From CALCNS01 sp937897315 (lineage in GTDB: Bacteria; Bacillota; JAAYKD01): DNA of 64,000 nt. Made by a program: the position numbers and the translations under genes. Positions 52,078 through 61,161 of this stretch are shown here, piece after piece (position 1 is the stretch's first letter; each line of letters begins with the position of its first letter). A model generated the notes under the pieces. The model saw nothing but the letters and a program-made list of their open reading frames with translations, searched no databases and was not told the DNA's origin. The DNA lies in the NCBI GenBank assembly GCA_036744005.1, contig DAINOJ010000001.1:62001-126000 (forward strand). Reading direction: 5' to 3'.

Positions 52078-55000
52078 ATGCCGATAACCAAGCAAACTAT
52101 AGACGGAAATACCGCTGCAGCGCATGTAGCTTATGCCTTCAGCGACGTCGCAGCGATTTATCCAATTACCCCTTCTTCTAACATGGGCGAAGTTGCCGAT
52201 GAATGGGCAGCTTACGGTCGAAAGAATATTTTTGGTCAAGTACTGAAAGTAACAGAAATGCAATCAGAAGCCGGAGCAGCCGGCGCTGTACATGGTTCTT
52301 TAGCAGCGGGGGCGCTAACTACCACCTTTACGGCCTCTCAAGGTTTACTATTGATGATTCCCAATATGTACAAAATTGCAGGCGAAATGCTACCTACGGT
52401 GTTCCATGTATCGGCTCGAGCGGTAGCAGCCCATGCTTTATCCATTTTTGGCGACCATCAAGATGTCATGGCTGTTCGTCAAACCGGATTTGCCATGTTG
52501 GCTTCTGCATCTGTTCAAGAAGCGATGGATTTGGCTTTAGTGGCACATCTGGCAACTCTAAAAGCAAGTATTCCATTCCTTCATTTTTTCGATGGGTTCC
52601 GTACTTCTCACGAAATTCAAAAAATTGACGTGATCGGTTATGAAGAAATGGCGAAAATGATGGACATGGATGCAGTGAAGGCATTCCGTGCTCGTGCCCT
52701 CAACCCAGAGCATCCGGTTCAACGTGGAACCGCACAAAACCCCGATATTTATTTCCAAGGCAGAGAGACCACCAATCTCCAATACGCAGCAGTTCCCCAA
52801 ATCGTGGAAGAAACCATGCAGCAAGTTGGTAAGCTCACCGGTCGTCAATACAAGCCGTTCGATTATGTTGGCGCACCCGATGCGGAATATGTCATTATTT
52901 CAATGGGTTCTAGCAACGATACCATCGAAGAAACTATACAATATCTCTTAGCCAAAGGTGAAAAAGTAGGGTTATTAAAAGTACGTTTGTACCGTCCGTT
53001 CTCTGTTCGTCATTTCCTTGACGAAATGCCAAAGAGTGTGAAACGCATCGCTGTTCTAGACCGCACCAAAGAACCAGGTTCGATTGGAGAACCGTTATAT
53101 ATGGATGTCTGCTCGGTCTATTCCAAAGAAGAAAAACAACCGATCATTGTTGGTGGACGTTATGGGTTAGGGTCCAAAGAGTTCACACCTTCCATGGTGT
53201 ATGCTGTTTTCCAGAATTTGAAAGCGGATCAACCCAAAAATGGTTTTACCGTAGGCATTACCGACGATGTATCACATACCAGTTTGCCCATTGCTACCCG
53301 TATTAACACGTTACCGGAAGGGTCCTATAGTTGTATGTTTTATGGATTAGGTTCCGATGGTACAGTGGGTGCTAACAAAAACTCCATTAAGATCATTGGC
53401 GACCATACGGATTTGTTTGCCCAGGGATATTTTGTATACGACTCCAAGAAATCCGGTGGAATCACCACTTCGCATTTACGCTTTGGAAAGAAACCTATTC
53501 AATCTCCCTATTTGGTTGAAGAAGCAGAATTCATAGCTTGCCATAATCCTTCTTTCGTAGATAAATACGATATGGCCGGGTATTTAAAAGAAGGTGGGAT
53601 TTTCCTGCTTAATTCTCCTTGGACAGCAGCAGACATGGAAGAGAAACTACCCGCTTTCATGAAGAGATCCTTAGCTCAAAAGAAAGCTCGTTTTTATAAC
53701 GTGGATGCGATTGACATCGCGCGTGAAACCGGTATGGGCGGTCGCATTAACGTCATCATGCAATCCTGCTTCTTCCATATAGCTAATGTCATTCCATCTG
53801 AACAAGCCATTGATTACATCAAACAAGCGGTAGTCAAGTCTTATGGAAAGCGCGGAGAAGAAGTTGTAAAGATGAACTTCGCTGCCATCGATCAGTCCAT
53901 TTCCGGATTACGAGAGATTCCGGTTCCCGCTCATTGGGCATCTGCAAATGATGTAGACCAACCTACGCAAAATGTTCCAACATTCGTCAGTGAGGTAGCC
54001 CGTCCTATGGCAGCCTTAAAAGGGGATGATTTGCCGGTAAGCAAATTCACCACCGATGGTAGTTTCCCCATGGGTACTACTAAATATGAGAAACGCGGTA
54101 TTGCAGTAGATATTCCTGTTTGGGATGCAGCCAAGTGCATTCAATGCAATCAATGTGCGTTCGTATGTCCTCATGCTGTTATTCGTCCTTACTTAGTGGA
54201 CGAATCGGACCTAACCGAAAAACCAGAGTCATTGCAGTATAAAGCAGCCATTGGTAAAGAAGCTGCCGGAAAGCAGTTTATCATTCAAGCTTCTCCGTTA
54301 GATTGCACCGGTTGTGGAAACTGTGAGCAAGTCTGTCCGGCCAAAGGCAAAGCCCTTTACATGAAACGCCTCGATGAAGTTCATGATGCTGAAGTAGCCA
54401 ATTATAACTTTGTTTCTTCCTTGCCACAGTGCGAGAATAACTTTAACAAGAATACCGTGAAGGGCAGCCAGTTTACACACTCGTTGTTTGAATTCTCTGG
54501 TGCTTGTGCTGGTTGTGGTGAAACTCCGTATATTAAAGTCATTACTCAACTCTTTGGTGATCGTATGGTAGTTGCCAATGCCACCGGGTGCTCTTCCATC
54601 TATGGCGGTAGCGCACCTTCCAATCCTTATACGACCAGTTGCTTGGGTCAAGGTCCTGCTTGGGCGAACTCCTTGTTTGAAGATAACGCCGAGTATGGTT
54701 ATGGCATGGCAATCGCTTACATTCAACGTCGTGATGCACTAGCCGAGCTGGTGGAAAAGGCCATGGCAATGCCCATAGCTGAAAATGTAAAAGAAGCCAT
54801 GCAAGCTTGGTTAGCAAATCGTAAGGATGCTAAATTATCTCGCCAACATGGTGATATTCTGAAAGAATTACTTCCAAAAGCAATTGAGATGGCCAGCGGA
54901 GACGTCCTTGTTACACTGAGTGAGATTCTGGAGCGCAAAGATTTGTTTGTGAAACCTTCCATTTGGATTTTCGGCGGAGATGGTTGGGCTTATGATATTG

Positions 55001-55602
55001 GATATGGCGGATTAGATCACGTCATTGCTTCTGGGGTCGACGTCAATATTTTAGTCATGGATACCGAAGTGTATTCCAATACCGGTGGACAAGCATCAAA
55101 AGCAACTCCAACTGGGTCTTTAGCCAAATTTGCTGCTTCCGGCAAGAAAACAAAGAAAAAAGATTTAGGCATGATGGCTATGTCATATGGTTATGTTTAT
55201 GTGGCTTCTGTCAATATGGGAGCGAACCAAAACCAATACGTGAAAGCCATAACCGAGGCGGAAAGTTACGATGGTCCTTCTTTGGTGATTGCTTATGCTC
55301 CATGCATTAATCATGGTATTGATATGGGGAAATCTCAACTGATTGCAAAGCAAGCGGTTGAAGCGGGTTACTGGCCAATGTATCGTTACAATCCTCTTCT
55401 GGCAGATGAAGGAAAGAATCCTTTTGTCATGGATTATAAAGAAGCCAAAGCAAGCTTCCGTGAATTCTTGATGAGCGAAGTAAGATATTCTGCCTTAGCG
55501 AAACAGTTCCCGGCTGAAGCCGAAAGATTATTCACCAAAGCAGAAGAAGAAGCCAAGGCTCGTTTCGAACATCATGCGAAGTTAGCGAAAGAAGAGAACT
55601 AA
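52078..55602 (+). CDS. nifJ: Pyruvate:ferredoxin (flavodoxin) oxidoreductase
   Basis: 1174 residues, the usual length for the one-chain enzyme. Domains in order: the thiamine-binding pyrimidine half (ITPSSNMGEVADEWAAYG), domains II and III, a 2[4Fe-4S] ferredoxin domain with CIQCNQCAFVCP and CTGCGNCEQVCP around residue 690-760, and the TPP pyrophosphate half with CAGCGETPYIK, GGDGWAYDIGYGG and SNTGGQASKATP. It oxidises pyruvate to acetyl-CoA and CO2 and passes electrons to ferredoxin, the core of anaerobic energy metabolism. AAAAAAGGAG precedes the ATG. It is monocistronic with its own promoter and terminator. Confidence 0.97.
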   Translation: MPITKQTIDGNTAAAHVAYAFSDVAAIYPITPSSNMGEVADEWAAYGRKNIFGQVLKVTEMQSEAGAAGAVHGSLAAGALTTTFTASQGLLLMIPNMYKIAGEMLPTVFHVSARAVAAHALSIFGDHQDVMAVRQTGFAMLASASVQEAMDLALVAHLATLKASIPFLHFFDGFRTSHEIQKIDVIGYEEMAKMMDMDAVKAFRARALNPEHPVQRGTAQNPDIYFQGRETTNLQYAAVPQIVEETMQQVGKLTGRQYKPFDYVGAPDAEYVIISMGSSNDTIEETIQYLLAKGEKVGLLKVRLYRPFSVRHFLDEMPKSVKRIAVLDRTKEPGSIGEPLYMDVCSVYSKEEKQPIIVGGRYGLGSKEFTPSMVYAVFQNLKADQPKNGFTVGITDDVSHTSLPIATRINTLPEGSYSCMFYGLGSDGTVGANKNSIKIIGDHTDLFAQGYFVYDSKKSGGITTSHLRFGKKPIQSPYLVEEAEFIACHNPSFVDKYDMAGYLKEGGIFLLNSPWTAADMEEKLPAFMKRSLAQKKARFYNVDAIDIARETGMGGRINVIMQSCFFHIANVIPSEQAIDYIKQAVVKSYGKRGEEVVKMNFAAIDQSISGLREIPVPAHWASANDVDQPTQNVPTFVSEVARPMAALKGDDLPVSKFTTDGSFPMGTTKYEKRGIAVDIPVWDAAKCIQCNQCAFVCPHAVIRPYLVDESDLTEKPESLQYKAAIGKEAAGKQFIIQASPLDCTGCGNCEQVCPAKGKALYMKRLDEVHDAEVANYNFVSSLPQCENNFNKNTVKGSQFTHSLFEFSGACAGCGETPYIKVITQLFGDRMVVANATGCSSIYGGSAPSNPYTTSCLGQGPAWANSLFEDNAEYGYGMAIAYIQRRDALAELVEKAMAMPIAENVKEAMQAWLANRKDAKLSRQHGDILKELLPKAIEMASGDVLVTLSEILERKDLFVKPSIWIFGGDGWAYDIGYGGLDHVIASGVDVNILVMDTEVYSNTGGQASKATPTGSLAKFAASGKKTKKKDLGMMAMSYGYVYVASVNMGANQNQYVKAITEAESYDGPSLVIAYAPCINHGIDMGKSQLIAKQAVEAGYWPMYRYNPLLADEGKNPFVMDYKEAKASFREFLMSEVRYSALAKQFPAEAERLFTKAEEEAKARFEHHAKLAKEEN

Positions 55603-55617
55603 AGCGAAATGCCAAAG

Positions 55618-55650
55618 CAGGTCTGAGCCGTTACGTTCAGACCTGCTTTT
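55618..55650 (+). terminator. Terminator after PFOR
   Basis: GCAGGTCTGA and TCAGACCTGC form a 10-bp stem followed by TTTT. Confidence 0.9.
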
Positions 55651-55678
55651 CATTGTAGAATGGAGAAGAGGTGGAGTA

Positions 55679-55816
55679 ATGGCAGAATCTTATTATACAG
55701 AATTGATTTGGATGATCCCATTGACCATATTCTCGTTTGCATGTGCTACTATGCTGCTGTATGGAGTGTATCGCAAAGGATTCTTTAACAAGTGGACCAA
55801 ACCACGCATGAAATAA
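55679..55816 (+). CDS. 45-residue single-span membrane protein, unknown
   Basis: An ATG with AGAGGTGGAG seven bases upstream opens a 45-codon frame: a polar start (MAESYYTELIWM), one hydrophobic helix (about 10-29), and a basic aromatic tail (YRKGFFNKWTKPRMK). Charge distribution suggests the C-terminus is inside. It lies after the PFOR terminator and 55 bases before tilS. I do not recognise a family. The strong ribosome binding site and good helix make it likely to be real. Confidence 0.6.
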   Translation: MAESYYTELIWMIPLTIFSFACATMLLYGVYRKGFFNKWTKPRMK

Positions 55817-55871
55817 ATAAGCAGGAATTCACCATTGGAGATGAGAAATACATAGCTTGGGGTGACATCCA

Positions 55872-57263
55872 ATGTATGATTTGTTCTTGAGACAAACCAG
55901 GAAGGAACAGATTCTTCAGAAAAATCAACGGTATTTAGTGGGAGTATCGGGTGGACCGGACTCCCTTTTTCTGCTACTATGTTTATTAAAACTGCAACCA
56001 ATGTGGAATTGGACCCTAGCCATAGCCCATGTAAATCATGGATTACGCGGTGAGATTGCCGATGAAGAAGCTGAGTTTGTTCAGCACTTGGCTAAAAAGT
56101 ACAAAATGGATTTTTTCTCTACGAAGATTAATCTTATGCAGAGTCTGGTCGCAAAGGAAAAGGGACTAGAGGCAGCAGGTCGAGAGGAAAGATACTCTTT
56201 TTTTGAACGTATTAGCCGGGAATGGAAAGCAGACGCAGTGCTTTTAGGTCATCATGCTGACGACCAGCTCGAGAATTTCTTTATTCGCATATTACGAGGA
56301 TCTGGGCCTCAAGGTTTGAAAGCGATAGATTCTGTTCGCACATTTGAGTCAGGATTAACCGTTCTGCGTCCTCTTTTGAGTTTCCGACATGATGAGATTG
56401 TCCGCTTCTTGGATTCTGAAGGACAAATATATTGTCAGGATGAGAGCAATTTTGAGGGGGAATACCTTAGAAGCAAAGTGAGAACCACATTATTACCACT
56501 GATAAAAGAGCTCTCACCGGGTGTTCATCACCATATTCGTCATATTCAAACGGCTTTGCAGCAAGATGAAGACTGGATTGCAGAATCCTTATCACATTGT
56601 ACAGCCGATTTACCTCAAGACCCCTTTGGCTTCATGTCTTTACCCCTGAATCGTGAACATCCCTGGCCAAAAGCATTCATTTCTCGTTGGTTGATTCAAT
56701 CTTTTTATAAAGTCGTAAAGCAAGGGGAACCCTTACAATATAAACACATCGAAACCGTATTAGAACATCTGGACCAAATACCCACGTATTGGAGATGTAG
56801 TTTGCCAAATGGACTCGAAGCAGTGATTAGCAACCAATACCTATTTGTACTGCACCCTTTCCATGAACATGGAAAAGAGGTTCAAGGTGAAACCATAATG
56901 ACAGCAGTACTTTCCTCAAGAACTTTGGATTTACCCTCCTTTTCGTGTCAATTGATGGTAGTTCCTTGGACAGAAAAAGACCCAAAAATTGGCGGTTTGG
57001 CTTCCACCCGTGTAATGAATCAAGAATTTTCCTTGCGCACTTGGCGTGCGGGTGATACAATCGAATTTAAACAGGGTTTTTCGAAAAAGGTATCCGACTA
57101 TTTTCAAGAAAGACATGTACCTGTACCTTGGAGAAAAAGAATTCCTTTGCTACTTCAAAATCAACGTATCGTATTGATTCCCAATCATTTTGTGGCGGAG
57201 GAATACCAAAACTACGAGGGAGAGATGGGAATACGGATTACCATAAATTCATACCCCAAATGA
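55872..57263 (+). CDS. tilS: tRNA(Ile)-lysidine synthase
   Basis: 463 residues. The PP-loop SGGPDS sits near residue 26 and HVNHGLRGEIADEEAEFV and the C-terminal TilS domain follow. It changes the wobble C of tRNA-Ile (CAU) to lysidine using lysine and ATP, which is essential for reading AUA. The order tilS-hpt-ftsH is standard for Firmicutes. GGGGTGAC precedes the ATG. Confidence 0.94.
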   Translation: MYDLFLRQTRKEQILQKNQRYLVGVSGGPDSLFLLLCLLKLQPMWNWTLAIAHVNHGLRGEIADEEAEFVQHLAKKYKMDFFSTKINLMQSLVAKEKGLEAAGREERYSFFERISREWKADAVLLGHHADDQLENFFIRILRGSGPQGLKAIDSVRTFESGLTVLRPLLSFRHDEIVRFLDSEGQIYCQDESNFEGEYLRSKVRTTLLPLIKELSPGVHHHIRHIQTALQQDEDWIAESLSHCTADLPQDPFGFMSLPLNREHPWPKAFISRWLIQSFYKVVKQGEPLQYKHIETVLEHLDQIPTYWRCSLPNGLEAVISNQYLFVLHPFHEHGKEVQGETIMTAVLSSRTLDLPSFSCQLMVVPWTEKDPKIGGLASTRVMNQEFSLRTWRAGDTIEFKQGFSKKVSDYFQERHVPVPWRKRIPLLLQNQRIVLIPNHFVAEEYQNYEGEMGIRITINSYPK

Positions 57264-57291
57264 GAATCAGACATAGAGAAAGGATGCTATT

Positions 57292-57843
57292 ATGATATTA
57301 GAAAACAATGTGGAACGAGTTTATATCGATGCCACTTCCTTGTCGGAACGTGTTTTAGCAATGGGCGAAGAAATTACTGCTTTTTATCCTCCTGAGGAAG
57401 AAATCGTAGTCATTGGTGTACTAAATGGTTCATTTTGCTTTATGGCGGATTTGGTTCGACATATAAAACAGCCGGTGACTGTCGAGTTCTTTGGTTGTTC
57501 CAGTTATGGAAGTAGCACAGAATCGAGCGGTAACTTGAGGATCACCAAGGATTTAGACCATGACATCGCGGATAAACATGTTTTAATCGTTGAAGACATT
57601 ATCGATAGTGGCACAACATTGTCTAGGATGAAAACGTTCTTGAACAAGCGTAATCCAAAGTCCATTCGTATCGCTGCTTTATTGGATAAACCTTCGCGCC
57701 GTAAAGTGGATCTTAGAGGGGATTTTACCGGCTTTGAAATAGAGGATTACTTCGTAGTAGGTTATGGCCTTGATTTTGCTAACAAGTATCGCAATCTGCC
57801 ATACATCGGTATCTTGAAACCGGAAGCATATCTCAGTATTTAA
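57292..57843 (+). CDS. hpt: Hypoxanthine phosphoribosyltransferase
   Basis: 183 residues. The PRPP-binding motif LIVEDIIDSGTTLS is near residue 100. It salvages hypoxanthine or guanine to IMP or GMP. The ATG follows GAAAGGATG, 28 bases after tilS, in the conserved tilS-hpt-ftsH operon. Length is normal. Confidence 0.95.
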   Translation: MILENNVERVYIDATSLSERVLAMGEEITAFYPPEEEIVVIGVLNGSFCFMADLVRHIKQPVTVEFFGCSSYGSSTESSGNLRITKDLDHDIADKHVLIVEDIIDSGTTLSRMKTFLNKRNPKSIRIAALLDKPSRRKVDLRGDFTGFEIEDYFVVGYGLDFANKYRNLPYIGILKPEAYLSI

Positions 57844-57875
57844 GTTTTAATACATGACGGGAAAGGAGAAATCAC

Positions 57876-59711
57876 TTGAAGAGACGATTTCAATCTGCAC
57901 CGATGCTTTTGCTGATGATCATCGGATTCATTGCAATTTTCAATTTTTTTATGAATGACAGCGTCCCTCCTACGGTGTTGGACTATAATGTTTTCTGGCA
58001 GCAGTTGGAAGCCGAGAATGTGAAAGAAGCATTATTGGTTGATCAACAAATTGAAGGAATATTGAAAGATGGTACTGCGTTTGTCACGGTAATTCCTGAG
58101 TCTGATAAAGCAATCGTCAGCCAGCGATTGCTAGATAGTAGCGATACATTTCAGGTGGGATTACCTCCTGAACCGCCATGGTGGTCTGGATTATTGAATA
58201 CCTTATTTATGTTTGGCTTATTTATGGCATTTTGGTTCTTCTTTATGCAGCAAGGAGCAGGTGGAAACAACAACAAAGTGATGAGCTTTGGTAAGAGCCG
58301 TGCGAAAATGCAGCAGGTTGGAGGAAAGAAAATTACTTTCACCGATGTTGCCGGATATGAAGAGGTCAAAGAGGAACTCAGTGAGATTGTTGAATTTTTA
58401 AAACACCCTAAACGGTTTATTGAAATGGGAGCAAGAATTCCTAAAGGAGTTTTGTTGGTAGGCCCTCCGGGAACAGGGAAAACCTGGATGGCCAAAGCAG
58501 TCTCCGGGGAAGCAGGCGTCCCCTTTTATAGTATCAGCGGTTCAGATTTTGTGGAAATGTTCGTTGGAGTTGGTGCGTCTCGTGTGCGAGACTTGTTCGA
58601 AACAGCCAAAAAGACAGCTCCTTGTATTGTTTTTATCGATGAAATCGATGCAGTGGGACGCCAAAGAGGAGCAGGGTTAGGTGGAGGACACGACGAACGC
58701 GAACAGACTCTAAATCAGTTATTGGTAGAGATGGATGGCTTTGAAGTCAACGAAGGGATCATTATCTTGGCTGCGACCAATCGCCCAGATATTTTGGATC
58801 CTGCTCTCTTACGGCCCGGTCGTTTTGACCGGCAGGTTTTTGTGGATCGACCGGACGTGAAGGAACGAGAAGCAGTTTTGCATGTACACGTAAAAAACAA
58901 ACCCATAGCGGATGAAATTGATTTAAAAGTCATCGCCAAAGGAACTCCGGGCTTCACGGCAGCAGATTTGGAGAATCTGGTCAATGAAGCAGCCTTACTC
59001 AGTGCTAGAAAAGCCAAACACAAAATTGGAATGGAAGAGTTGGAAGAAGCCATCAATCGAGTGATGGCAGGCCCTGCCAAGAAATCCCGTGTAATGAGTG
59101 AGAAAGAGAGAAAGCTGAGTGCATACCACGAAGCAGGTCATGCGGTAGTCGCTTTTGCCCTACCCGGATTTGATCCGGTTCATGTTGTTACCATTGTTCC
59201 CAGAGGAAGAGCCGGAGGATTTACCGCCGTTTTACCAGAGGAAGATCGGTATTACGTTACGAAGAAAGACATTCTTCACACCATCACCTATGCTTTAGGA
59301 GGTCGAGTTGCAGAATCCTTGGTATTTGGTGAAATCTCAACAGGAGCCACCAATGACTTAGAACGTGTTACCGACATGGCACATCGTTTGGTCACGGAGT
59401 ATGGAATGAGCGATAAGTTGGGACCGATGACCTTTGGGACGAAACAACATGAAGTCTTTTTGGGACGCGATTTATCGCAAGGGCGAACCTACAGCCCTGA
59501 AATCGCTTACATCATTGATCAAGAAGTAAGAGAAGTCATTCAGAGCAGTTATCAAAAAGCCACCGAGATTTTAGAACAATACCGTCCCCATTTGGACGCA
59601 TTATCGGAAATGTTGTTAGAGAAAGAGACTGTCAAAGGCGACGAACTGAAACAATTGTTCTTAAATATCCAGGCGAACCCATTGGTCAAGGAGGAACATC
59701 AAGATGAGTAG
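57876..59711 (+). CDS. ftsH: ATP-dependent zinc metalloprotease FtsH
   Basis: 611 residues: a short tail, a membrane helix, an external domain, a second helix (about 107-126), then the AAA+ domain with Walker A GPPGTGKT (near 195), Walker B VFIDEIDA and the second region of homology ATNRPDILDPALLRPGRFDR, and the protease domain with zinc site HEAGH (near 417). It extracts and degrades membrane and short-lived proteins as a hexamer. The start is TTG with AAAGGAG upstream. It overlaps the next gene by eight bases. Confidence 0.96.
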   Translation: MKRRFQSAPMLLLMIIGFIAIFNFFMNDSVPPTVLDYNVFWQQLEAENVKEALLVDQQIEGILKDGTAFVTVIPESDKAIVSQRLLDSSDTFQVGLPPEPPWWSGLLNTLFMFGLFMAFWFFFMQQGAGGNNNKVMSFGKSRAKMQQVGGKKITFTDVAGYEEVKEELSEIVEFLKHPKRFIEMGARIPKGVLLVGPPGTGKTWMAKAVSGEAGVPFYSISGSDFVEMFVGVGASRVRDLFETAKKTAPCIVFIDEIDAVGRQRGAGLGGGHDEREQTLNQLLVEMDGFEVNEGIIILAATNRPDILDPALLRPGRFDRQVFVDRPDVKEREAVLHVHVKNKPIADEIDLKVIAKGTPGFTAADLENLVNEAALLSARKAKHKIGMEELEEAINRVMAGPAKKSRVMSEKERKLSAYHEAGHAVVAFALPGFDPVHVVTIVPRGRAGGFTAVLPEEDRYYVTKKDILHTITYALGGRVAESLVFGEISTGATNDLERVTDMAHRLVTEYGMSDKLGPMTFGTKQHEVFLGRDLSQGRTYSPEIAYIIDQEVREVIQSSYQKATEILEQYRPHLDALSEMLLEKETVKGDELKQLFLNIQANPLVKEEHQDE

Positions 59712-60336
59712 TCTACTGGAGTTGACCGGAAATCAATTTCTAAATCAATTAGCTTCTTCACAACCAGCTCCGGGGGGCGGGTCCGCTTCTGCTCAAGCTG
59801 TTGCTACCGGAGCGGCTTTATTGGAAATGGTAGCAAACTTGACGATGGGACGAAAAAAGTATAACGAAGTTCAAAAGGAGATGGAAGAACTTCGCTTTGC
59901 TGCTCAGGATGCAAATCAGAAAGCAAGGGCTTTGATCGATGAAGATACCAAAGCATACGATGGGGTTGTGGCAGCTTTTCAACTACCTAAAGTTACAGAT
60001 ATGGAGAAAAGCAGTCGTGCAGAAGCCATTCTTCAAGCGACTCGTGTTGCGATTCAAGTACCACAAGAAACTGCGAGAGTGGCATTACAAATCCTGTCCT
60101 TAGCTAAGGTTGCTGTAGAAAAAGGGAACAGTAATGCTTGTAGTGATGGTCTGGTTGCCGCATATTTAGCTACTGCCGGTTGTAAAGGTGCATTAGCTAA
60201 TGTGAGGATCAACTTAAGTGGCCTAAAAGAAGAACACGAAATCGAACAGTACCAGCAATTTTGCTTGCAGACACAGGAAGCATGCGATGCTTTACTATTG
60301 CAGGTAGAGATTCGTGCGAAAGTTCATTTGGGATAA
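59704..60336 (+). CDS. fchA: Methenyltetrahydrofolate cyclohydrolase / formimino-THF cyclodeaminase family protein
   Basis: 210 residues, all-helical cyclodeaminase fold. PAPGGGSASAQAVATGAALLEMVANLT near the N-terminus is the family signature, and the segment NSNACSDGLVAAYLATAGCKGAL near residue 145 is also conserved. It would interconvert 5,10-methenyl-THF and formyl-THF, or release ammonia from formimino-THF in histidine or glycine metabolism. The ATG lies inside the ftsH 3' end (ATGAGTAG), so the two are translationally coupled, an unusual pairing. The exact reaction cannot be told. Confidence 0.85.
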   Translation: MSSLLELTGNQFLNQLASSQPAPGGGSASAQAVATGAALLEMVANLTMGRKKYNEVQKEMEELRFAAQDANQKARALIDEDTKAYDGVVAAFQLPKVTDMEKSSRAEAILQATRVAIQVPQETARVALQILSLAKVAVEKGNSNACSDGLVAAYLATAGCKGALANVRINLSGLKEEHEIEQYQQFCLQTQEACDALLLQVEIRAKVHLG

Positions 60337-60350
60337 GAGGGGGAGTACGG

Positions 60351-61148
60351 ATGCAAACAAATGTGATGGACACCTTAATGAACCGAGCCAGTATACGCCG
60401 ATTTGAAGATCGAGAAGTGGAAGACAACATCATTGAACAGATTGTTCGAGCTGGACAACAAGCACCTTTTACCGGACAAATGTATTCTGTTATTGCTACG
60501 AAAGACCCTCAAAAAAAAGCTGAAGTTGCCAAGTATTTAGGGAAACTTCCTTTGGTAGGTTCAGTTTTTATGTTAGTCTGTGTGGATTTTGCACGATTAG
60601 AGAAATTCATAGAAGTAAAATCCAGAGAGAATAGTTTTGACGACTACTGGATGTCCATTCTAGGTATTCAAGATGCTTCCTACTTTGCTCAAAACATGGT
60701 AATAGCGGCAGAAGGATTGGGATTAGGATCTGTTTTTTTAGGTTCTGCTCCATGGATCACTCCGCAATTGAAAGAGTTGTTTCAAATACCTCCCCGGGTG
60801 ATGCCTTTGGTTGGATTCGTGTTAGGATATCCGGCTGAGAACCCAAAGCCCAGACCCCGGATCCCAACCAAACACGTCTTGCATTGGGATCGTTATCAAT
60901 CCATGTCCCAGCAGGAAGCCGAAGAAGCATTACAAGTCATGGATGCGGGATTGATACGTGAAGGGTACTATCTTCAATTACAAGGTAAAATTCGCTTAAA
61001 GTCCCAAACCTCCGATCCAGTTAGCTATGACCAATATGGTTGGGGCGAACATATCTCAAGAAAGTTTGGGCAAGGCGGCCTAAATATGAAAGAACAAGGC
61101 AAAGACATGAAAGCCATTCTGAATGAACACGGAATGAGATTACACTAA
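60351..61148 (+). CDS. Nitroreductase-family flavoprotein (NfrA/NfsA type)
   Basis: 265 residues. The FMN-binding motif RASIRRFEDREV is at the N-terminus and the family block GLGSVFLGSAPW mid-protein; GFVLGYPAENPKPRPRIP is typical of the NfsA/NfrA branch. It uses NAD(P)H to reduce nitro compounds, quinones or flavins. AGGGGGAGTACGG precedes the ATG at 60351; the longer frame from 60261 lies inside fchA. It is between fchA and proS with short gaps. Confidence 0.88.
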   Translation: MQTNVMDTLMNRASIRRFEDREVEDNIIEQIVRAGQQAPFTGQMYSVIATKDPQKKAEVAKYLGKLPLVGSVFMLVCVDFARLEKFIEVKSRENSFDDYWMSILGIQDASYFAQNMVIAAEGLGLGSVFLGSAPWITPQLKELFQIPPRVMPLVGFVLGYPAENPKPRPRIPTKHVLHWDRYQSMSQQEAEEALQVMDAGLIREGYYLQLQGKIRLKSQTSDPVSYDQYGWGEHISRKFGQGGLNMKEQGKDMKAILNEHGMRLH

Positions 61149-61161
61149 AGGAGATACTTCT

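Noticed and set aside
54298..54726. Open frame of 142 codons antisense to the PFOR gene
   Set aside because: PFOR is continuous and conserved here; the reverse frame is a by-product of codon bias.
61149..61161. T-box leader for proS
   Set aside because: The gap to the previous gene is only 13 bases, so no leader RNA fits.
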